NCBI GenBank assembly: GCA_037952775.1
Contig: JBANAY010000003.1
Location: forward strand, 3,968,001-4,032,000
Direction: 5' to 3'
Length of the DNA: 64,000 nt
DNA from: Clonostachys chloroleuca
Lineage: Eukaryota; Ascomycota; Sordariomycetes; Hypocreales; Bionectriaceae
Shown: positions 55,824-64,000 of the stretch, in pieces
How positions within the stretch are numbered: the stretch's first letter is position 1
Layout: the number at the start of each line of letters is the position of its first letter
Notes under the pieces: model-generated
Database searches by the model: none
What the model was told of the DNA's origin: nothing
The model's input: only the letters and a program-made list of their open reading frames with translations
Position numbers and translations under genes: made by a program

Positions 55824-57347
55824 ATGTCACTCGACGAAAAGACTTTTTCTCTTGAAGAGGTTTTGGCCGTTGCTAAACGCCATCCTTTCTATTCTCCAAG
55901 TGTCCAGTATCCGCCAGACAAAGATGCCATCCTAGCGATCAGAGAGCAAGTTGCCGCTCAACCTCAACCGCCCAATCTGTTGTCTCAGCCATTGCTTTGG
56001 AAAAGTAGTTTGTAAATAGGCGTCAAAGCTCCCAATCACTTCATTCGTTTCTTTTGACCAAGATATTAGGTACAAGGCAATACAAAGACTAGTTGGTGAC
56101 ACGAGCACTCAAAATACCTTTCGCCGGGGGATTTACGCCAGCTCCACGGGTGGCGGTTCCTCCCGCGAGCCACTCTTCTTTGCAACTGACGTTTCTGAGA
56201 ACCATCACCATCGATTCGCTTTTGGTCGCTTCCTTGGAACGGTCGGGCTAGTGACGGACAAGGACTGGGTGGTCACCATTCACCCTGAGGGCGAGCTCTG
56301 CCGGTACTTCCTTCTCTGAATTATATAGTGCGCTGTCGGCTAATAAATGTACTAAATCACAGATCTCTGGACCTTACAATGGAAATTTTGGAAAATGGCG
56401 GTTGCAGTGTCCTCGCCGCAGGCGATTCCATGCTCCCAGAAGCGGTCATCAATCTCATCATCAAGTACCACGCCAATGTCCTTGCCGGAGAGTCGTCGCA
56501 GATCGTCAACATGGTCCATTACATCTCTTCATTGCCTAATAGCGAACGAGGCAAATTCAAGCTCGATAAAGTCATCTACACCTCGGAAAGCCTGACGTCT
56601 GGGCAGCGCGCTGAGCTACACAAAGTCCTCGGTGCCGATCTTATGATTTGCTCTCTTTTGGGCAGCGCGGAAGCAGGCCCATATGCGTTCAGTTGTCCTA
56701 GTATTACCGGCAAAAACCAGAGCAGCGAGGGGACTACGGCATACGAGGACTTTGTCTTCGATACTCGGCTCACTATAATGGAAATCTTGCCCGCGACTGT
56801 CGACGAGAATGACGAGAATCAAACCCTAAGCCCTGTTCCGGATGGAGACAAGGGTGTTATTGTCCAGACATCTCTCGTCCGCCTGCGTAATCCACTGGTG
56901 AGATATATCACCGGAGATGTCGGGTCGTTGCATGATCTGCCAGAGCAAGCCCAAGACTTTATCCCCCAGTCGACTTGGCCTTATCTGAAGGTGCTTCGGC
57001 TCTACGGCCGCGACCGTCGGTTCAGCTTTGAGTGGGCAGGCAGCTATCTTGAATTCAACGCCCTCAACACCCTCATGAACAATGAAATTCGCGGGATACT
57101 CCAGTGGCAGGTCATACTTGAAAAGATGGAGGAGAGCCCACTTGAAACAAGGCTCGAGTTCCGTATTATGCTGGCTCGAGATAGCTGTGATTCCACGGAG
57201 AAGATCTCCAGTAGGATCAAGAAGTTCTGCTGTGTGATTGCGTCTTTTGAACGGAAATTTAGGATCATATTCGTGAGCGACATGGATGATTTTGTGCGGA
57301 GTCCTGGTGCTCGGAAGGTGATCAAGTTCGTCGACCGGCAGGGCTGA
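55824..57347 (+). CDS. PaaK-like adenylate-forming enzyme
   Basis: Three exons (55824-56011, 56070-56303, 56363-57347; donors GTAAAT and GTACTT) give 468 residues. The N-terminal helix reads FSLEEVLAVAKRHPFYSPSV. The ATP-binding P-loop is YASSTGGGSSREPLFFATD, then KVIYTSESLTSGQRAEL, LLGSAEAGPYAFSCPS (A5-like region), VIVQTSLVRLRNPLVRYITG DVGS (A7-like) and LRLYGRDRRFSFEW (A8-like). Layout and length match phenylacetate-CoA ligase (PaaK) relatives, which make an acyl-AMP and then a CoA thioester. It has no carrier domain. The acid substrate is unknown, and no aromatic-catabolism genes are adjacent. Confidence 0.88.
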
Positions 57348-58412
57348 GTTGGATGATAGTTCTGTACATGAGTGGTACGATTCGAGATTAATATCCGCCT
57401 ACTTCACATCTCAAACATGATGTGGCGTCTCAAGACACGACTAAGGGATGCTGATCCTCCTAGCACAAATTGAACTACCTATATACAAGCGTTACGCTAA
57501 GAGAATAGTTCCGTTTTTAACAGCGGCCGTATCTAATCTCTCGTCCGATCACGATATGAAATCTTGCTACTTCGCCTAGGCATCTCGTCTTTCCTCAAGG
57601 TATCTATACTATCACCGGTTCTTCAAGGCTTGCACCACGAGCAAGACGACTCATAATCAAGTTCTGCTCATACTCAGTCACATACGACCATACCCATTCG
57701 AGAACACGCGATCCCGTCCGCTCTCGCCTAGTTAAACGGATGAGGGGTGGATTAGTAGTTGGGTCGGTGACGACCAGCGAATACCCGCTGTTGTATGTTT
57801 TTTTTGTAGTTTCACTATTTTCATGGTTGATAAATTGCTTCTTTGATGGCCTCTCCACAAGGCTGACATAGCCTCAAAATTGGTGACCAACAGCTAGAGG
57901 GAAAGACAGAAAATGCTGTGGAGCTGGAGCCAAAGTACAGGTCTGTGGCCAGAGGCTAAATGGAGATGTCCCATTTGGCTTCGAGCCTCGATTGAAACAC
58001 CAGATATACCCTCGAATATCTCCACAGACTGGCGGTGTAGGGGATTGATCCCCCCGGATCTTGATGAGTTCAATAACCTTAACCTGGTCATTTCCGTGAA
58101 CCCTGTCTCATAGGGCAGACAGCCTTAACCAACGACCTAAAATGCTTATGAAAGTATGAGACTGGTCTTATTTTTCATCACCCCTGGATTGCTGCCTTGT
58201 GATGGCCCACTCTAACGTTGTTGTTCCTATCAGCACTAAACTGCAGTGCCTCGTTTCACTGGATCGTGAATTCAGCGAAAGACCAATGAACAAGGTTAAA
58301 TATATATATATATCATCCTTATTGCATCTTGTACTGTCATTCACGTTGAAAAATAATCTATGATATCTCTAAAGTAACTCTCCAGACTACCAAAATTGGT
58401 TCCTATTGAACC
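57348..58412. other. Intergenic, promoter of the rvt gene
   Basis: A minus-strand frame of 84 codons at 57604-57858 (GSRVLEWVWSYVTEYEQNLI) looks protein-like, but is short and unrecognised. A TA dinucleotide run lies at 58300-58313, about 100 nt before the rvt start. I saw no TGACTCA (Gcn4/CPC1) site. Confidence 0.4.
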
Positions 58413-61177
58413 ATGGCTACTCAAACCTCCGCCCTCTCTCAGACTCTGGAGAGCATCACGCTCACCAAGATCCAGGAGCTTGAAAAGCAGCGAGACAAGT
58501 ACGAGACGAAAAAAGCAGACATTCTTTATGAAGCGGAGGAATACACCGACCTAAAACCCCGTATCGCCTCGCTCCTTGTTGGCGTGAGGGAAATCTACCC
58601 TGACTGTACTTCGGACCGGGACGTCAAGAACATCCACTATTGGTTGAACCAGTCAATGCATGACGTTAACGTCCCCGATGGGCTCTTGAAAAAGTACGAG
58701 GAGGTTCTCAGGTCCAAGCTTGAAGTTCCGACCCGCAAGTTTGGTCTGGGCCATCTCTACGCAAGCCTCGTCAAAGAATGGATGGCCGTGTCAGCCAGGG
58801 AGGATTCTCCAGGCGCAGAAGAAGAGACGTTCGAGGTCATAGATCGCCAGAAGCAGCGGCTCCAGGAGCTCTGTGACAAGTTTGAGAAGGTGGTTTTCGA
58901 GCCTCTTGAAACGGATGAAGCGGAGATTGAGCGCTATTTGGTGGAGTTGTTTTCGCGAGTGGATGAAGCCAAAGGACAGGAGTCTCTCGAGTTCTTGCGA
59001 GACTCAATCGGAAACTCTTGCTCCAATGTCTTTGGGGCTGAAGCACCATTCGATACGCATGTCTTGAAATGGTGTATCAAGGGCCTCCTGGCTGAACACT
59101 TGATCAGCGAGGAAAAGCAGAATTTGCTTCGAGGGTTTCTGGACAACGAAATTGTGTTATCTGAGATGGTCGATGTCCTGAACACAAGATTTTCAGATAT
59201 TGAAACTTGGGAATGGCAGGTTGGTGAGAATGGCAGTGAGTACCACACCCTAGAGCAAACTTGGATTCAATTTAACGAGGTGCATCGGCCAAGTACTGAC
59301 TATATCCGCCACTAGTTCCCGTTCTTCCTAGGCAGCAGCTCAATGGCAAATATCGAATTTGGATTGATGAAGACGTTCTGCAAGCCTTACTCGTTCACTA
59401 CATTGGCACAAAGTTCTGCGTGAATTTGAAACAAACACTTATCCAGTTCATCTCCAATAAGTCTACTTGGAAATGGCATATTGGACCATATCCTTACACT
59501 TGGGACAAAACCCGGCGTCTTTACTATCTTATGGACGATGTTTCGCCACATGAATCAATCGACAATATGAGATATTCTCAATACATCCAAGACTTCTTTA
59601 CATGCGCCTTGCCAAGCTCTGAACATACTCAAAGCTTTGGGGGCTATCTTGACGAAGCCCCAGATGAGACGGAGGATGATAAGAAGGGCGGAAAGGGCAA
59701 CGTCAAGCAACAGTTGCTGCGAACTCTAGCCAGCGAGGCACTGCTACATCGCCATTTGAAGGGCGAAGTGGCCATGATCCAGACTGATCTGGAGTGGTAT
59801 GCTACCGGCCTCTCTCACTCCACCATCTTCTCCGTCATGCGTTTCTTCGGCTACTCGGACAAAGTGATCAACTTCTTTACCAAGGTCCTTCGGCCACCTC
59901 TAAATGTTCAGTCGCCTGAGCATCCTTTTGGAAAAGGCCCCCGTATCCGACAACGTGGAGTTCCCATGTCCCATGCCATTGAGAAGCTCTTTGGCGAGCT
60001 GATATTATTCGTCATGGATTTTGCTGTGAACCAGGAAGACGGGATGCTGGTTTATCGTCTGCATGATGATATCTGGCTGTGTGGAGAGCCGACACATTGC
60101 GCGAGAGGATGGCAGGTTATGGGCAAGTTGGCAAAGGTCTTTGGCCTCAGTTTCAACCAACAGAAGACTGGGTCGGTTTATTTCACTGGAAGTATGAAAG
60201 ACCCTGCCGTCGAGCAGGTCTTACCGACGGGAGAGGTTCGCGTCGGGCATCTAATTCTTGATCCCGCAACAGAACGATGGAAGATTGATTATGTTCAGGT
60301 ATCTGAGCATGTTGCGCAGCTCAAGAAGCAACTGAATGCTTGCAAGAGTGTAATGCAATGGGTTCAAACATGGAACAGCTGCATGGGTCGATTCTTCAGC
60401 CATACGTTTGGTGAGCCTGCATTCTGCTTCGGCGACGGGCATGTTGAGAGCATTTTGGACACATACAAGGAGATGCAGAAGGCTCTCTTTAATGAAGGAA
60501 ATGCTACAGACATTGGAGTTGTTGAATATCTCAAGGGTGTTATTCGAGATCGCTTTGGTGTCAATGATGTCCCCGACGCCTTCATTTATCTGCCGGAGCA
60601 ATTTGGAGGACTGGGCCTCACCAACCCGTTTGTTAGGCTGCTTGAGATTCGTGAGGATCTTCAAGAATCACCACCAGAAAACATCCTTCAAAAGATATTG
60701 GACGAAGAGAAGAAAGAATATCTTGAGTTCAAGAAGAACTTCGAGGAAATTCGCAACTTTGAACGGCGTGTCAGTCGTTGCCTACTAAAAGCTACGAACA
60801 AGGAACTCAAAGAGACGTCTTTCAATAGGCTCACAGCTATTGAGCGTGAATACTTCATGAGCTTTGAAGAATATTCTCGATTCAGAGAAGTCTTGAGCCA
60901 GCCACTGGCTACGGCTTACGAGAAACTAACAGGAGTTCCTGACGTGAAAGGACCAATTTTTGACGATGATGTACACAAGATACTCCGCTATGGCGTCGAT
61001 AAAAAGCTTCTTGGTGGCGATTCAAAGAAACGAGAGATCGGCTGGGCATTGCAGCTGTACGCAGATACTCTTCGGCGCGACTATGGTGGTATGAGGCTCG
61101 TGGACAAGAAACATCTCCCTCTGGGCGTTGCAACAGTCATGCGAGGGAAAGCAGTGAAATGGACCATGGTTCTATGA
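58413..61177 (+). CDS. rvt: Domesticated reverse transcriptase, rvt family
   Basis: Two exons (58413-59235 and 59316-61177, GTGAGT donor, phase 1) give 894 residues. The N-terminal third is helical and charged (LTKIQELEKQRDKYETKKAD). The centre is a reverse-transcriptase palm: motif A AMIQTDLEWYATG (Asp432), motif B RQRGVPMSHAIEKLFGELI, motif C VYRLHDDIWLCG (Asp525-Asp526) and motif D LAKVFGLSFNQQKTGSVYF. All three carboxylates are kept. A long C-terminal part (YLPEQFGGLGLTNPFVRLLE, KHLPLGVATVMRGKAVKWTM) has no nuclease, integrase or gag. This is the host-gene layout of rvt, the reverse-transcriptase-related cellular genes known in fungi and some other eukaryotes, not a retrotransposon. No poly-A tail, terminal repeat or second ORF flanks it. 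In Neurospora rvt responds to amino-acid stress; its cell role is unsolved. Confidence 0.9.
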
Positions 61178-61679
61178 TCGAGGGCTAAACAAGATAATCT
61201 TTCCTTTGTATTGGTTTACTTTGAGTAGTTTGCATGCAAGTTATTTGAAAATCAATTGATGTTACCAATTGTCTATCTCTGCAATACGAAATCTCTTTTT
61301 AACTAGTCGGCTTGTCGTTAGCAAGTGTGAGTTTCTTTCCTGCTTAGTATCTTTACAGTGATCGCTCCATTCGACTTTGACCCTACTTCGTATTCAAGAT
61401 CCTCTTCGTCTTCTTTATAGACATAATGAATTCTACTACGAGGCGGGCATCATCATTTTGGTGTGGTCAAAGCAAAGCATTGGGATCAACCGTGCATATT
61501 CAACTTGATAGTAAGCAAGCAATGGTGGAGAGTCAAGTTGAATCGCATACATTCTGCCTGTGAGGAGCACCAATAATAGTAAATTGGCGCCCCAAAGATG
61601 ATCCACCTGGCAAGCAAGATGATATGAATGACAGCCAATTAATACCGAACAGTGCGACCCGATATCCGTACTGACAGTT
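61178..61679. other. Convergent 3' region between rvt and pectate lyase genes
   Basis: AT-rich; no gene seen. Confidence 0.5.
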
Positions 61680-62520
61680 TTATCCGGAGCAATATCCGAC
61701 CTTCTTCGGCTCGCAGCCTCCTGCACAGCCATCGTAGAAAACGCAGGGGTGAGCAGCATCTGTGCAGACGTTCTTGAGAGTGGCAGTATCTCCGTAGTTC
61801 AGGTTGATGCCGGCGACTTCACCACCGTTGCGGGCAGTTACGCCCTCGATGTATACGTTACGCTTGCACTGGCTGCTGCAGTTGCCGCATGACCTGTAGA
61901 CCTTTCCGTAGTCATTGGCGTAGAAGTTGATGATGTTCACGGTACCGCAGCCGTTGTGCTGAACAATCTTGTCAGAGGCCTTGTAAGCACCACCTCCGAT
62001 AATCCAGGAGTGCTCTCCGGCCTTGTCTCCTTTCTGTTTTTAAAACAAAAAGTATCAGTAAAGAGTCGGGGTTACGAGTTTTGAAGAGAGTTGGTAAACT
62101 AACGACAGTGATGGCGTCCTCGCAGACGTCCTCGAACCAAACGAATCTCAGGGTGCAGGGACCCAGGCAGTGCACGCCCTCCTTCTGATTCTTTCCAATG
62201 ATGACGTTTTGAAGAGTAGCTCCAGACTCAAGAAGGAAAACAGCGTCAGCGTCGCCTAGTATCCAAATATAAGCATCTCCATTGTCTATCTTGGCGATCC
62301 CTAGGGTTTACTGACCTCCTTCACCACTGTTGCAAGCGCCAGAGCCACGGTCATACTTGACCCATCCGGCATCGAAAGTTTGTCCAGCTGCGATCCTAAT
62401 AGGCGCAGAAATGGACTTTGAGCTCGTTGGAGTTGGAAGACCACCTTCCCAGCCCAGGCAGGCCAGGACTGATGGGATCAGACCAATGGCGAGGACGCCA
62501 ACCTTTGAGAGTGAAAGCAT
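61680..62520 (-). CDS. PL3 pectate lyase
   Basis: Three exons (62316-62520, 62104-62255, 61680-62033) give 236 residues, the usual PL3 size. It is secreted and cleaves polygalacturonate by calcium-dependent beta-elimination. A signal peptide ([20 protein letters not shown]) precedes [41 protein letters not shown], then [54 protein letters not shown] and [28 protein letters not shown], the conserved beta-helix rungs and cysteines of family PL3. Donors are GTCAGT and GTTAGT, both legal but non-consensus. It complements the GH54 enzyme at the other end of the window in plant-wall breakdown. Confidence 0.95.
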
Positions 62521-64000
62521 TTTTAAGCACCTTATGCTGGTGATTCGGTACTAAAGGCGAGACTTGATTTTTGTGTAGTTCGTGAAAGAAAGTATTTGTT
62601 CAAGTTAAAGACTACGAGCAGCTACTCTTATATTCGTGCCAAGACTCTCTCGACTTGCACTACATATTAGTTGCCCGTCAACTCCTCCCTTATTTTAAGC
62701 ACAACAGTAAGCTTAAGCATTTGATTGATGGAAATACGGGCAATGGTGGCAATTCTATATCATGGGCAACTAAGTTAGGCTCATACGATAAAAGAAGCAT
62801 CAAAACAAACATAATATGTCCGTGGCTAATTAGGGAGATAGTGGGAGAACCCATGGGAATCTGGTGATTCTATTGGAGCGCATTTGGGTGACTGCCCGGG
62901 TCATCCCCCACCTACGGACGAAAGGTCGTAGTGTTGGATTGCTGCCCACTTTCACATGACTTATGCCCAGTTGGTTCAAAGCATATCGAATGAATGTCAG
63001 CTAGGATCAGACAATGAGACCTTGTAGATGGTGGTGTTGTCACGATTGTCAGACACCAAAACGGAAGTTCGGCAGCATCTACCTCCGAAGTATGTTTTGG
63101 GATTTAGGAAGCCACTGAGAAAGGCAGCTGAACTGTTCAGGCCTGGCCTGAGAAATATAATAGACGTATTGGCCTTTACTTGAGATATGCAAAGAAAATA
63201 ACCTTATGAAGAAGACTTATATGCAAATCTAAAACGTGGGAATCCTAGACATTCAGCGGCTTGTGGGTGAGGAGTATGCCACAAGCGGTCATGATATGCA
63301 CATTTCCCAAGCATCTTCGGTAAGTTCGGAACACCGACCTGTGGCCGACCAGGGCACGGTATTGCAGAGCCCTATGAGGGATAATTCACTCCCTTCAATG
63401 GCAGGAGACGTTGCATCTCCCGGCAAGAATTTCCCCGCACGATCTATGATTGGCGGATCCTATCAGAATTCAGTCTCAAGACTCGATGCCGAGAGCTGAA
63501 TATCTTGGTACCGACGGGATCCTATCTTTCAATGCCAAGCACTCAGCAGCGACACGTCTTATTGATCGCGCCGCCGGCGCTTCGCGTGGTCTGGATTTTA
63601 CAAGATTCACTTGTTGTATTGGACCTTTTGTAAAAGGAGACCCTTGATTCTTGCTCTGTTGTGGTGCAGGTTTCGCATTGGCGGGATCATTAACACCGTA
63701 GTGTGTGCTGTAGGATGAAGGCGTCGGGATTTGAGACTCGTCAAGTTTTTCCATATTGAAGTAAAGTGTTTCGGTGTTGCTGTTTTGGTTGACCACACTT
63801 TTTCTTTTTCTTCCCTGACACAAGTGTCTGGTAGATGGCGTGCATTGTAGTTTCAAGTATGTCAATCTCTAAGATGTCATGCAGCGCCTATATGATGCAG
63901 TTCACTGTGTTGTGGAAGTGATGAGACGCTGTGGCCGTTTCTTTGGGTACTTTAGCGAGGATGCATGTATTCGTTTGAGAATGTTGTCATCTTTCAATCA
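62521..64000. other. Edge region with unresolved coding-like frames
   Basis: Promoter of the pectate lyase gene, then 63236-63647 where plus-strand frames (SGHDMHISQASSVSSEHRPV, then one frame over AEYLGTDGILSFNAKHSAAT) resemble the linker of a fungal regulator. The minus strand at 63476-63865 is also open for 129 codons. I cannot resolve which, if any, is a gene. Confidence 0.3.

Noticed and set aside
58413..61177. Reading the reverse transcriptase as a retrotransposon or viral relic
   Set aside because: No LTR, integrase, nuclease or gag; full open frame with one normal intron, and single-gene context as in rvt host genes.
1..64000. CRISPR arrays, rRNA, tRNA and intact transposons
   Set aside because: No regularly spaced repeats, no convincing tRNA T-arm with pairing, no long terminal or inverted repeats. 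A GATTCGAAC near 41221 lacks a matching stem.

Overview
This window comes from a filamentous ascomycete (Pezizomycotina). The evidence is short GT-AG introns of about 45-90 nt with CTAAC/CTAAT-like branch sites, long AT-richer intergenic stretches, and fungal-only families: Zn(II)2Cys6 regulator, HET domain, DUF4246, DUF6604, DUF7136-like, SRPK-like kinase, GH54 and PL3. I name no genus. Many genes are split, so several models below were rebuilt exon by exon from splice signals and reading phase. All are predictions without transcript support.

Left part (1-15 kb): a GH54 arabinofuranosidase cut by the window edge; an acyl-CoA thioesterase and a DUF6604 fragment, each with a one-base frame break; an NmrA-like protein; a small EutQ-like cupin; a cis-CaaD-like tautomerase; a SYLF/Ysc84-like protein; and a large DUF4246 protein with a possible 2OG-Fe(II) oxygenase core.

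Middle-left (16-30 kb): an MFS sugar-type transporter, a cPLA2-type phospholipase, a D-2-hydroxyacid dehydrogenase and a pyridoxamine-phosphate oxidase. These are followed by a likely functional group: a Zn2Cys6 regulator and an MFS transporter on the minus strand, divergent from an amidase. The 0.8 kb divergent promoter holds a diverged tandem duplication and a CGG/CCG element. An import-and-hydrolysis role for an amide compound is an inference.

Middle (30-50 kb): an F-box-like ankyrin protein, a six-cysteine secreted protein, an SRPK-like kinase with a GC-AG intron in its catalytic loop, a 59-residue secreted cysteine-rich protein, and a secreted protein ending in acidic RDF repeats. Next come two HET-domain genes around a short-chain dehydrogenase, then a membrane-anchored fucose-lectin-like protein. 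This stretch looks accessory (recognition or secretion functions) rather than core metabolism.

Right part (50-64 kb): a five-exon LPMO-like secreted protein whose mature end is predicted to be histidine, a DUF7136-like GPI-type wall protein with a one-base frame break, a PaaK-like adenylate-forming enzyme, a domesticated reverse transcriptase of the rvt type with an intact D / DD catalytic set, and a PL3 pectate lyase. Together with GH54 and the LPMO-like protein, this points to a plant- or wall-polysaccharide-degrading lifestyle.

I found no convincing tRNA, rRNA, CRISPR array or intact transposon.
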